Part shown: positions 21,980-33,200 of the stretch, piece by piece
Layout of the letters: each line of letters starts with the position of its first letter
How positions within the stretch are numbered: the stretch's first letter is position 1
DNA from: Hyaloperonospora brassicae
Taxonomy: Eukaryota; Oomycota; Peronosporomycetes; Peronosporales; Peronosporaceae
Assembly: GCA_947650285.1 (NCBI GenBank)
Contig: CANTFL010001312.1
Location: 620,001-684,000, forward strand
Direction: 5' to 3'
Length of the DNA stretch: 64,000 bases
The notes under the pieces: generated by a model
The model's input: the letters and a program-made list of their open reading frames with translations, nothing else
Database searches by the model: none
Told to the model about the DNA's origin: nothing
Translations under genes and position numbers: made by a program

Positions 21980-22850
21980 ATGATCTTTTGTATAAGGATT
22001 TATTAGAATCAAAGGATGTATTTCCTCAATCCATCCCTTTCCTGTTGCCTGTGATACATGCACTGGAAACGAGATCGTGCATACACCTTGTTCGGAGTAC
22101 TATGCATGCAATGATGTTCACTGCCTCGTAAACAGTTACCAGCGATCGACAAGCTCTTAGGATAGCTTGCTGCAATCCATGTGAGGATATCAACTTGCCT
22201 TCACAGAGTTACGAACTTTGGTGTGCAAAAAGCCACATAATGGTGGCGACTTATTTGTGCATTCAACACGTTGAATGATAAAACGGTACCGGATTAAACG
22301 ACGGTACCGAGGAAGGACGTAATTATGGATGATATGTCAAATAGTACCATCTTCTTGTCCATGGATTTGGTGGTTGAAATCAATGAGATATTTATGCATG
22401 AACAGGACATTGAGTATGAGGCAGAGTCGACCCCCGAGAAGTATGCTCTACGAGTGGCTGGTGATGCCATAGGGAATAAGCAACGCTACTGAACCATAAA
22501 CAAATTTCTGACATATTTGCTGAGATCGGTGCGGAATTTCACTTCGAGCTACTTCGCGGATATGTCTTTCCATAGTCGGGCTATGAACGATAAGACGAAC
22601 GTGACGATTTATCGAGCACGTGTCAGTCAATATTTTTAAAAAATTGCGCTTGCAAAAGTTGTACATGAAGCTCAAGAAGTGTATATATTTGGTTTGCAAA
22701 ATGCCACTTATTGGGTGCATCGTGGGTAAGCACGGTGTACGCCGCGATCCATTACAGATCAAGGCGATTACAGAATATCTCTCTTCAGTCGATTTTAAAG
22801 GACTTCGTAACTTTCTTGGCTGAGCGGCGTACTTGCATACGAAACCACGC
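21980..22850 (+). pseudogene. Reverse transcriptase relic of the old element
   Basis: Blocks align with the younger RT through the whole domain. At 22550-22561 the active site reads Y-F-A-D instead of Y-F-D-D, and the C-terminal part (22620-22823) keeps L-K-K-C and L-I-G-C-I-V-G-K-H-G-V-R. The open frame at 22448-22852 on the other strand is a shadow. Confidence 0.8.
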
Positions 22851-22854
22851 AAGT

Positions 22855-23290
22855 CTGCCGAGATGACTGTGCATCTTTCTAAGTTATTGCAGAAAAATGT
22901 ATGAGTTCATCATGAAACGCTTCCTGTCAGCGTTCCATCAAAAGTATAAAGAAGAGCTTGGTTTAATCGCTCATATTTGAGATGGAAGACTAAAATAGAC
23001 CACAATCTTTATTTATACTTAGCGTCTGATGCAACCAGCTGAGCGAAATTATTGAGCGCAAGAAGATGAATATTTTGCTATGCAATATTCTCTGGCCAAG
23101 TTCCGCGTCAATTGCATATATATACAGACCATTTATCGTACACAGAGACCCTGCGTCCAAACGCACGTCCGTAGACAGTCCGCATCTTTTGGATATGGCT
23201 GTCTTTATTCGCGAATATACCTATTTCGTGCGACACAAGCCATGGAGACTAAATGTCGCCGCTGATATGATTGTGCACCGACCTCATTTC
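22855..23290 (+). pseudogene. RNase H relic of the old element
   Basis: Keeps the domain end as Y-F-V-R-H-K-P-W-R-L-N-V-A-A-D and the SPHLL-like helix near 23170-23195; upstream parts are frameshifted. It joins the integrase relic in the frame 23066-24007. Confidence 0.7.
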
Positions 23291-24850
23291 GAGCTGGCTT
23301 ATCATTCCAGCAGTGTAAACAACCACGCGGTTGCAACAATAATTGCAAGTATTCCGTTGGTAATACTGCCAAACGCCGTAAAAAAGACTACGCAGGTGAT
23401 AAATATATTTGAGTTCTATAGGGTCTATCATCAAAATAACTCGAAATTCCGTCACAAATGTACCGGCATTTTACCGTTTCTCAAGGGTTCGATATACGAC
23501 ACGCAACGGGGTTGCTCTATTATTCAGCCGTTGAAAGCAACACGATTTGTGTTGGCGTTACCAATAACTATTGTTGGCGTTTGCGCATCATTAATGAGTG
23601 TCACAATGCTCAAAGAGGTGATCAGTGTGGCCGGAAAAAGACTAATCGTACGGTATTTCGTAACTATTACTGGCCCGCCAGTATCAGTTGGTGCAAAAGT
23701 ACGTACGTTCTTGCGAAGCGTGTCAACGGATGAAACCGATTCCTCCATCCCGTGGTCCCTTACATCATCTTATGGTTCTGGCAGAGTGCTGAGAACCGTG
23801 TCAATGGACTTCAACTCCAGGTTTTCCGAAGACGATCGCAAGAATATAGGTAAACTTGTCTTCGTTTGTCAATTTATCAAAATGGTGCATCTTTGTTTTT
23901 GCTGCTGTCCTAAGTCGATATCGACTCAGAGCTGTACCCGCGTTATCGGCGACGAGGTCTTACGACTCCAGCTGTTACCTCGTAAATTTATCTCCAACCG
24001 CGGCTGAGTGTTCGCACCGAAAATTGGGCAGTCCCGGATCCAATAACTCTATACACATATATAGATGTAAACATCTGACCATCCAGCAATTGACGTATAG
24101 ACGGAATGTGATAACTGTAATGTTGACAGGATTGTTTAGAGATAAGTGTTTACTCGTTCCCGGATTAAAGTGAATTCTTGCCGATGTTCGAGATCGCCAT
24201 CAACCATTAGATGCATGCCTCCTAAAGTATAAATCTAGTTCAAGGGTAGGAAGTACTTGCTCGGTTAATATAATTTGGCTGTAGCTCATCACGTGCCGAC
24301 GATTACGTCTGCACGTACGATGTCGATGTAAATCAAGATGCTTTAAAGTAGACACCACCTCCAGCAATATCGACTACGCTGTTGCTAACGCAGATGATAT
24401 TAACTATGCTGGTGTATCCAGCATCGTCAATGATGATCTTAGCGGATGATGACACTTTCGCTGAACCAGAAAAATATATCTTAGTAGTGTGCACTTAGCG
24501 CACTGACACAACCAGAACTGTTAGCAGAAAAAATGCTGATGACCTGAGAACTAGTGATTCGTTTTTGTTTAAAATTTTATAGTTAATGCAATCAACCTAC
24601 AACGAAAAAACGATTAAAAAAGATAAAGCACAATATCCTATATTTCATTCCAGTGACTTAGTACCACTGTTTACGATAAACCTACCTTAATCGGTATTAG
24701 CAATGTCGGCATCAGTAATGTACAGCCGAATAGATTGGTCCCTTACGTGCAATGCTTCACCAAGGCAATGCATTCGCGATCGAGTTGCCTCGTAGTACGC
24801 GAAAGCATCCTACAGTTTTGGCTGGCCGTCTCCTGCCGTATTAAATGTAC
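23291..24850 (+). pseudogene. Integrase relic of the old element
   Basis: The HHCC region is at about 23565-23735 (C-x-N-A-Q-R-G-D-Q-C-G in place of H-D-A-P-x-G-G-H-R-G; C-E-A-C in a second frame). The core start V-S-M-D-F is at about 23798-23815, and L-P-R-K-F-I-S-N-R-G shows the second catalytic Asp region with Asp lost (S-N-R for S-D-R). The C-terminal GPY/F-like tail aligns at 24745-24850. Confidence 0.75.
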
Positions 24851-26430
24851 TCACCCTCTTTCGAGACAGAAGATAGCTAGTAAACTCAAGCGTAATCCAG
24901 ATATTCTTGTGATAACAGATAGAACTCTGAATTTAACCCTTAACGACGCAACCGCGCGACGAGCTGATTTCAATTTTTCGCGCAAGCGACGCTCTTTCCT
25001 TCTATTTTTGTGATCGAACAAATGCTGCACTCTTGCATCCGAACTATCGGCAATGTGACATTGCACCTTCGCCGAAATCATACGGCGACGCTTGATCTGG
25101 TGATCAAGGTCCTCCTACAGCTCGCATAGGGTTGCTCGTTACGGTCGATCGTATCCTGAAGGTCCTAAAACGAAAGCGTATCTGATCTTATCGCCTCCAA
25201 CACATGTGCTGCTGGACCCACACGGTAGTCAACATCTATAAATTCCCCCTATCTTAAACCACTGCAACTCGAATAAGCAGCGAGCGAACTAATCGTTATT
25301 TGGTGGGGGGGCACCTCTCGCACTACATCTGGGAGCATCACACCGAGCTGTTGATTGATGGTACGGGCCTAATTAAAAAGCTTGACCAAACGCATTAAAT
25401 GGGTCACAAGGCATATAGGTAAACACACGCCAAGTGAACTGATAGACGTGTCGCAAATTAGCAATCGCGTCGCTCTTCTCAGCTGAGTTAAATGCACTTC
25501 CCTTTAGATGCGCTGCGAGTTGTCTTAACAACTTGCGCATGGTTCACCCAAGTATGGCAAGCAATATTTTCCCTCACAAGACAACTGATACACCTGTAGC
25601 CGTGCACCGATTATTGTTTTTGAATCAAACTCGACACATGTCGTATTGAGTATTTATTACCGTGTCTCTCCCAATGATTAGAAATTAGTCGATGAACGCA
25701 TTGCGTGCGACCAACAGCGAGTAATTAACACGCTTGTGGTTTTCGCCTTTCCACCGATGCTTTAAAAAGCGTCAAGGTAAAAAAAAGGAGCACGTCCGCG
25801 CTTTTGTCGAGTCTACAAAGCCGAAAAGAATAGAATAAATGTATTAGATGGTATTCATTTGTCCACCAGACACGCTGTTAAAGAGCTGCTATGAGAGACG
25901 CCAGGGCTTATAATCAGACCTTTGCTGAACACCAGGATCCTCAGACGTGCTATTAATAAATACTGTAAACCCCGAACTTCAAGTACACTATGGCGCAAGC
26001 CATCGTCGTAATTCGCTGACTTCGAGTGAGTAGATGATGGCAAATTTGATAGGTGACTAGACTTATTATCAGAGCCAAACAGAATCAATGCACAGGACTA
26101 GATATCTTGTTTTTCTTACCTTTCGTGTATAAGGCATGGAAGAAGCCACCACAGAGGATTCGGGCGGCGTAGTGAATTTTGCCAAGTTCGACCCACAATC
26201 CGTCAAGCTTGGGTAGATTGGAAACCATCGGAGACATCATCTGAATTCGGTCCATCATCACGTTAATATGCTGCAACAGGTGCTTCAGGAACACCATCTT
26301 TTGTACGTGTTGCAGTATCACGTGCACCTGCAGCAACATGTGATGCAGGTAAAGGCCAAGCAGCAGACGACAAATCGTCTGCCGCGTCGGCGTGATTTGT
26401 TTACCGCTTGGCAGCTTTTGCTGCGCGTCG
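24851..26430 (-). pseudogene. Antisense accessory gene relic in the old element
   Basis: On the strand opposite pol and in the same place as the plus-strand gene of the younger element. The N-terminal part near 26280-26400 (minus) keeps the Ala/Gly-rich start and an S-D-D-V-S-D-like acid patch. At 25855-26088 the open frame reads L-F-G-S-D-N-K-S ... N-Y-D-D-G-L-R-H-S, aligning with L-F-G-S-D-D-E-G ... N-D-D-G-V-S-R-R-H-S of the younger protein. At 24851-25081 is the coiled-coil end (R-x-V-A-S-L...V...I...L). It is broken by stops and shifts but plainly homologous. Confidence 0.65.
25300..25420 (+). pseudogene. Chromodomain relic of the old element
   Basis: The nucleotides align with the younger chromodomain from Y-L-V-Q-W through the GAGCTGTTGAT(G/T)GAT block to the domain end. 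The reading frame is lost. It lies opposite the antisense gene relic, as in the younger copy. Confidence 0.6.
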
Positions 26431-26561
26431 CATAGGCTTGTTTTATATGCGATACGAGACCAGAAATGAATGGATCTGACCCAACAAGCGTTTCTTTAAC
26501 CCACAGAGCTATGTATCAATCGAGATTGTCACTCCTGTAATATTTATCATAAAGGGGGTGA

Positions 26562-27004
26562 TATTGCTGGGTGATGCAGTAACATAATATAACCATTAAT
26601 GACAGTTAGATAAGAATAAATAGAGAATATTGAGTATAATATTCTCACAAAAATGTTACTAAGCTCAATGATATTGTTACAGTATTCAAGGGTCTATATA
26701 TTGGTCGATATAGGATAATATCGACCCTCCAATCGCTGGTAGACGCTCGAAATGGGTGGTGAGTAGACGTCACTATAACAATCTAATATTTATATAGAAA
26801 AGTTTGACCTAATAGGACAATACGCATTTAAACTCATATATATTTGTACTTTGTTTTTCTCTTTGTACGTCTGGTTGGCTAATACTAAGTCTTCCCCATA
26901 TCTCGTACATTGTACACTAGATAACATGTGCACTGCTTCTCGTTGCAGTCAGTGAAAGCTTTCTACGCACAGTTGTCAGTGCATAGCCCCCAGTGCATAT
27001 TACA
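26562..27004 (+). repeat. 3' LTR of the old element
   Basis: Preceded by the purine tract AAAGGGGG (26551-26558). The core CCAATCGCTGGTAGACGCT...GGTGGTGAGTAGACGTCA is at 26730-26772. The end CAGTGC...CCAGTGC...TTACA aligns with the solo LTR end. The left end is degraded and approximate. It keeps a perfect 9-bp palindrome GGTCGATAT/ATATCGACC at 26702-26726. Confidence 0.75.
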
Positions 27005-27239
27005 GGTAGGTAGTTTTGTGAAGTCAATGATTTTTACGGACACGATGCTTACAAAAAATCGCGATTTGTTCGTAGTACATACTTCGAAAATTGCAGAGTA
27101 ATACAGGTTCAAAAATATACAGTGTGTGGCGTTTGCAATGGTCATTAACTACATCCGGCATGCTAATATTTGTATTTTATAGTCGATGGCCGATATATTG
27201 TCGACAATATATATGAACTTTACCAGAAGCGCCAATAAA

Positions 27240-27480
27240 ATCTTAGGTCATTCGACCATAACTTATATATTTTTTAAAGACATATTAATCGCCAAATTAG
27301 AATTCGATTGTCTGGGCGGAACTATTGTCAAATAAGTAAAAATTGAAGTAGCAATCACATGTCGGCTTGATTTTAAGATAGCAAAGAATATCATCAGCCT
27401 CGACGTTGGTCGTCCTGGTTTGTACCTCACATAAAGAAGCGATCCGCGAGAAACTGCAGGCAATCATCGATCCTTCGGAA
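27240..27480 (-). pseudogene. Ty3/gypsy RNase H fragment, opposite orientation
   Basis: Minus-strand reading V-R-Y-K-P-G-R-P aligns with V-E-Y-K-P-G-R-L of the younger RNase H, and the nucleotides align for about 90 bp (GAGGTACAAACCAGGACGACC...GTCGAGGCTGATGA). Small piece of another element, just right of the old 3' LTR and on the other strand. Flanking parts are not recognisable. Confidence 0.45.
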
Positions 27481-30400
27481 GGGGTATATAAATCATGTGC
27501 AGGTTAAAGATATGAATACGATGCAAATAAGATTAAAATATGATTAACAGATAAGTCTTGCCTTTCATAGACCCAGCCTGGCCTTTGATTCTGCTTATTT
27601 CATTCGAATTAGAGCTTTTTGTGCACAAAGTGCCTTAAAGCCACAGGTTCAAAGAAGCAATTTTTGGTAACGTTCATTGTAGTATGTGCTAATTGAAACA
27701 TGGTCCATTCTGACCCAGAAGTATGAAATTTACAGGTAACCTCTTTCGATGAAACAACTTTATAACTGGGTTTATAGTTTAGATTATCGATACTAACAAT
27801 AGCGGTCTGTAAAGAGTGTGATAAAAATAAGCGCCTATGTCCACTTTACTCTTTCTTGATTAAGACTAAAAAAGGTATGTCATACTGGCCTAACAACGCT
27901 CAGTTTTGTCCTGGTAAAACTTACCACTGAAGTGCTTTGGAAGTGCTTTTTCATTTAGCGCAAACATTTGACCTTTCAGGCTGTCGTATATAATTTTTCC
28001 AAATCACGGTAGGAATATGTCGTATAATGTCTGCAAAATGATTAATGTTCAGCCTTTGGCAATGCTGGTGGATCAAAATCATGATCAAAATAGGCCGAAG
28101 TAATTTCTTTCATCGTTGTTTTGTTCAAAATAATTTAAAGAATGACTATTTATTAACCATTCGTTTGAGATTGACTTTATGCCGAGAAAATCATAGTATA
28201 TATCTTTTACTGTATTTAACAAGCATCCATGTCACGAATGAGAATCTGACAGAATCCATTTATCTGTTATTACACGTTATGCTGGCAGTCTGTGATCAGC
28301 CGATAAAATTGTTTCATACAACGGTGATGTCGTCGAAGCCGGAAAAGGGGCAGTATACAGCATTTCAGATGGATGCACTATCCACTGTGCAGCTTTGGCT
28401 TTTCTCAAATTTATACTTTGTATATATACAGGAAAGCTAAGTATTTAATATGGATTCTGATATAACATACGCAACCCACTTGTGAATCGACTACCTGTGT
28501 TCACGAAGCAATGCATGGCGATTTTTTCATTATAAGTATCTCATGCATATTTGAAGTTGGTAATTGGTTGTGTAACGGTTGTCTCTGCCATCAATCGACT
28601 CTGATTGCACAGAAAAAGAAGATATAGGTAACCTCAAAGGAGTCGACATATTTTATATTTATCGATTAAGACATCAAAGTTTTTATGATAAATCGACCAA
28701 ACAAATTCGTCCCATCTCATTAGACACTTGTTAATCGAAAAAAAGCTAATAATTTGTCAGTTTAAGCTGAACACATCAATACAATGATAGCTGTAGTGCA
28801 TAGACAAAAGCACAGTTTCTTATCTTTTCATTAAACTTTACTGATCGTTTATAAGAATTGTATTGGTTAGGGAGTGTGAAATAGAGTGATCCCTTATACA
28901 TATCACCATCGCAAATTCGTGCCAGTGTAAAATCATTCACAATTTGTAAAATATGTTTCACATGACGCTTAAGGGTCAATGTAATTGAAATACTATCCAT
29001 AAAAGTCATAAACCGCACACTAGACGGAACTACCATGAGCTGCTTACCTCGCATTTTAGGTGTTCATTGAAGTTCTGCATTGCATGTTTGCACTTAAACA
29101 TGATGCAATTTAAGTTCATATACAATGATTCTATAGCAAGTGTATGATTTAACTATCTTCAGTCCCATTCCTGCCCAACTTCGTCATTAATTCTACATGT
29201 ACGGTGTACGTGGTAGAAAGTGTTCACCCTCGGACTGTTACACGAGTTTGCTATATGCCTGTATGGAGTGATTCTTTTCTCTGAAAGGTCAAAGATATTT
29301 TAAATATACTAGATAGTGTTTATTTGTTTTTTTAGCTTTATGTAGTCCAACAAGTCGATAAAACGGTTATTACATTTTTATATACATTTAATAATTCAAA
29401 ATACTGGTTTTATAAGTCTCATGTACCATAAAATACCATTTTGTAAAAATAAAATGGATATTTATTTATCGTTTTTTTCAAAAATGCAATAATGCGCATC
29501 TTTTCCTAAAATGTGTATTTGTAAGAGTTGTTCTTGTGTACATTATCTTGAATTCTTCGACAGGTTAACCTTCAACAGTGCATGCATACTTTATATCACG
29601 GGGGGCATGCTTCTTGAAGATCTAGTTTAATGGTAATTGATTTCGCATTAGGTCATTTTATTCTACGACAATACATAGATCCTTCTAAACCTAACATATA
29701 CTTACTAACTTCTACGAAAAGTCCAGGATGAGTATAAGTTGATGATCAGTTAAATGAGCTGTAGGCTTTTTCAATAATCAGTGTCATTATCCATATGCAT
29801 TACATGTTTGGATTGACATAAATTTAGCATATAAAACGTTTGAACGTGCTTTCTCTTTTTTTATAATTATCACCTTCCTCGACAAAATATTATTCATTTC
29901 GCCACGAATTATTTTTGAATGATTTAGGACACTACGTCATACTTGATAAAATATTATCTGCTCTAACATATTGATTTTTTCCTTCTCCATCGACGAATAA
30001 TGGACATAACCGATAAGCGCTTTCTGGTGACTGACACGACCAACAGATAGTTCTGGATTAACATAATCGGTATTTTGATACGGTAGCACTTATCACTAAG
30101 TATGTCCACAGACGAAGAATGTTTGCTCGGAAAAGCTATAATACAATGATTGCTTACAATTCTGAGTTTGATGCAGCGATATGACGCTCTGATCCTTTTA
30201 AATCAAATTCGCTATGATGGTTCATCATGCTGATTCCACAGTTTGATTATTATATGACATCATATTCATTGAATGTCAGTAAATACGATCGTTGACCTAG
30301 AACAAACAAATTTATGTATAAGTTTTTTGCATTATAACGATGAATCTATGTGGGTTAAATTGTCTGGTCATATTGAAGTAGATCCTAAGAAGTTGAGATT

Positions 30401-31300
30401 CATCAAGACAAAGTGAGAAATAGATGTGGTACGACTAGAGAAAGATCAAAGTAGTTATATTACATGTGTAGGTAGATGCATTAAACATATTTGGTGTGTA
30501 CAAAATTGTTGTCTTGATACAATCGATGGATTGCTTTCGGCGTTACCTGGTCGTTACGCATAGCGTTCGCATACATCATGTAATCGATATCGTCACCACA
30601 AACAACTACACGCAGCGATTGTGTATCTTTCAATAAATGACCCTACAATGTATGCTACAAGGATAGCATGGAAGTTTAGGCCCTATAATGCATAGTTGTC
30701 AGTAAGCTTTACTGCGTGTTTTTTGTAATATGAGGCACTGGCCTAGCGAATCGGACGTATAAGACGACAATATAGGATCTGTAATATCCCATTTATCTCT
30801 TTCTCGAGACGGTGTAACTAGCTTACTGATGTTAAATATAGCATTGTTGACAGAGATGATAAAAAAGGCACTACATAGAATCGCTTGCGTTCTCAAAAGA
30901 GAAAAAAGCGGAGATCAATTGCATCCCTCTGTACATAAAGAAGCCCATCTAGCTAATTTGTGGCCCCACATACGAAATGAAAATTTCTACAATCTCTGTC
31001 GTTCATCTACTCCTTACCTAATACTTCTTTTTTAATACTAAACCATAGGCAGCTCGCGTTCATGCTGCCGTCTTCACTTATAGAGTCCCGAATTTATTTT
31101 GTTTAACAAATTTTTGCAAAGTCGCAGGACCCTAAGCTCGAAGAATTTCGCGTTTTTAAACTCGAAAGAGTCTGTTCAAACCACCCTCAATCTCCTTGTA
31201 GACTTATTGATCTCTATTTGCTCCAATGTTTTCAGGTTTAACCCTTTAAATTAGTATACTAATTAATTGAAAAACTTTTTATAATTTTAATTGTACAAAG
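27481..31300. other. AT-rich tract without recognisable genes
   Basis: Small open frames (such as 28045-28440 plus, 131 codons, and 28776-29054 minus) are rich in Leu/Tyr/Ile/Lys as expected of random AT-rich frames. Nothing supports a gene. Confidence 0.5.
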
Positions 31301-31800
31301 AAGACTGTCATCACCCTAAATGGCGCTTATTCGTTTGTTTTTATTCTATATTTAATAAAATACGACGGGACTAACGATTAAGTAAAAAAACGCATAATGA
31401 TTTACCAAACGTTTTGCAAAATTTGAAAATTCATAAGGTCACGGAACGGCTTATCGCTGAAAATGGAGACCCAAAGAAAAAACCAAGTCGTCGTAAAGAT
31501 GGCGCAAAAACGAATTATTTTATAAAACAAGAATTATTGAAGAATTTTTAGTAGTTTTGTAAGCTAAGCGCGCAAAACAGGCGACCGTGCGCTTAGCAAA
31601 ATTATTAAAAAACTTGTCAAAAACAATTGGCATTACCGTTCTCATTGCTAAGGATCACCATATAAAAATAAAATTTAGATTCGGGATCATCGCTATACAA
31701 TATTGTTTTACAAATGTTCACACGTGATGAGTCAAAGTTTCACGTCAGTAATCTTGCGCCGCTTACGAGCATTAGAAAAGGAGGTAAAAAGCTTTATACA
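31300..31800 (+). pseudogene. Tc1/mariner-like transposase fragment
   Basis: A plus-strand fragment near 31530-31640 reads like the N-terminal helix-turn-helix (V-R-L-A-K-L-L-K-N-L-S-K-T-I-G-I) and the frame from 31714 opens M-F-T-R-D-E-S-K-F-H, resembling the (S/T)DES(K/R)F catalytic block of Tc1/mariner transposases. After about 31780 the match stops where the minus-strand relic begins. Short and frameshifted; family call moderate. Confidence 0.4.
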
Positions 31801-31829
31801 CTCAGTCTGCACGACCTCTCTAATATTTT

Positions 31830-33200
31830 GGCCAGGGGGGTAACTATCTTCCTTAACTCACCCGCCATCTTACAGCATCTTGAGGCGACTACTGTTTCGG
31901 CAGTGGTACGGGCCATATTTAGCACGCTCTGAAGTCATAGACCACATTGTCAGGCGGTTTCAATATGGCCTTGGTCCACGTTGTAATTAACAAGCATATG
32001 GCTGTTTCGCGCCAGATGGCATGATCGCCCTCATTCAGGTTGTAATCGCGCATCATCGAATCGATGGTGTACTTGAAAGGCTTTCAAAAACCATGTCTAG
32101 TGGTTTTAAAATTTAATTTGCTTTCGGTGGGCGAAAATACGAGGATGATATTGACCCGCACCGCCTTGCGCACATTCTAGCCTTTGAAGTGACTGCCGTA
32201 TCCTTCCTATAGCAGGATTAGTGGGCTCTTGACAGCATTGGGCTAGGCGTACAAAAAGAGGCGAAGCCATTGTATAACCTACGCGCTGTCTTATAAAGCC
32301 CGAGAGAGGTCGTGACAGTAGCGCCCGATACATTGCACTTTTCTAACACGTATTGTGTGGAACCTTTACCTGGTAAAATGTACAGCGATAGGCAGAAAAA
32401 AACGCCGCTCACACGCACGCTTCTATGGTAAGGCTGAAGTTGCAATTTGCGGACCTGCTCCACACGTTATACCAGCCCTTGACCACAATCACGTTGGACT
32501 GCCTGCTATCTTGGGAGAATTCCGTCTCATCCATGTTCATCACTCTATCCGGCCTTGCATTGAGCTCGATGATATGTTTCATGTACGCGTTGACTAATTT
32601 CTGTAGGCAGTTGATGTTTACTTCGTTTCAAGCACGCATTTTTATTTGGCGGTCGCGTAGCGACATATCCGAATGACGCTTACGAAAGTATGATACCCAC
32701 TGTGTCGTGTTGAAGCCGGTGCTTTACGTCACACCGTACCTGGCCCGGTATAAGTATATTTTCTACCCCAGAACTGCCATGAGAGTAAAAGGCAGGCTAT
32801 TCTTCTGCATTACAGATATCCAGTAAAGATAATCACCCACCATATTTTTCTTGTATCATCGAAGGCGGCCCGGGATTTTGCATCGCCATGCTATTTTGTT
32901 AGAAGGTTCGGTCGATCTTAGGATGTTTGCTCCGAAATGCCAGATTTTTTGTTACAAACGCGGTCTATCTATGCGCTCGCTGGATATGCGCGCGCAGCGA
33001 CGTCCAATTCTTCTGCTATGAAGTTCTTTTGCACCACATCCTACATGACGGCTTTCCCTATCCTTTTGTCGAGCTCCACGTTTTAGCCATACTGTCTGGC
33101 ACGACACCTCTCGGCAAGGATTGTGTAATCCTTGTGACAGCTAATCATTGCATCTTCTATATGAAATAAGATGTGATTCGCAGATATATGTAAAAATATT
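31830..33200 (-). pseudogene. Pogo-like DDE transposase relic
   Basis: Reading minus from right to left: a decayed N-terminal DNA-binding part, then R-V-M-N-M-D-E-T-E-F-S (first catalytic Asp, about 32515-32545), V-V-V-K-G, L-T-I-x-A-C-V, L-Y-I-L-P-G-K-G, G-A-T-V-T-T-S, and near 32060-32110 a Q/R-P-L-D-M-V-F block, the third acidic motif of this superfamily. Several frames must be joined, so it is not expressed as an intact enzyme. By family knowledge it would cut and paste a TA-flanked element; I did not find its terminal repeats. Confidence 0.65.

Larger units (their letters stand above)
19147..27004 (+). mobile_element. Old Ty3/gypsy element relic, opposite orientation, about 7.86 kb
   Basis: It has the same layout as the element at 9698-17686, on the other strand: LTR, primer site, gag, protease, RT, RNase H, integrase, chromodomain, antisense gene, polypurine tract, LTR. 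All parts align by eye but stops and indels are frequent and the active sites are lost (see parts). No matching target duplication was found (GACAC left, GGTAG right). It is a relative, not a copy, of the younger element: its LTRs resemble the solo LTR more in length. Confidence 0.85.

Noticed and set aside
22448..22852. Minus-strand open frame of 134 codons
   Set aside because: Shadow of the RT relic on plus, which aligns base by base with the younger RT.
28045..28440. Plus-strand open frame of 131 codons
   Set aside because: AT-driven Leu/Ile/Tyr/Lys composition and no motif; expected at this length by chance in 64 kb of AT-rich DNA.
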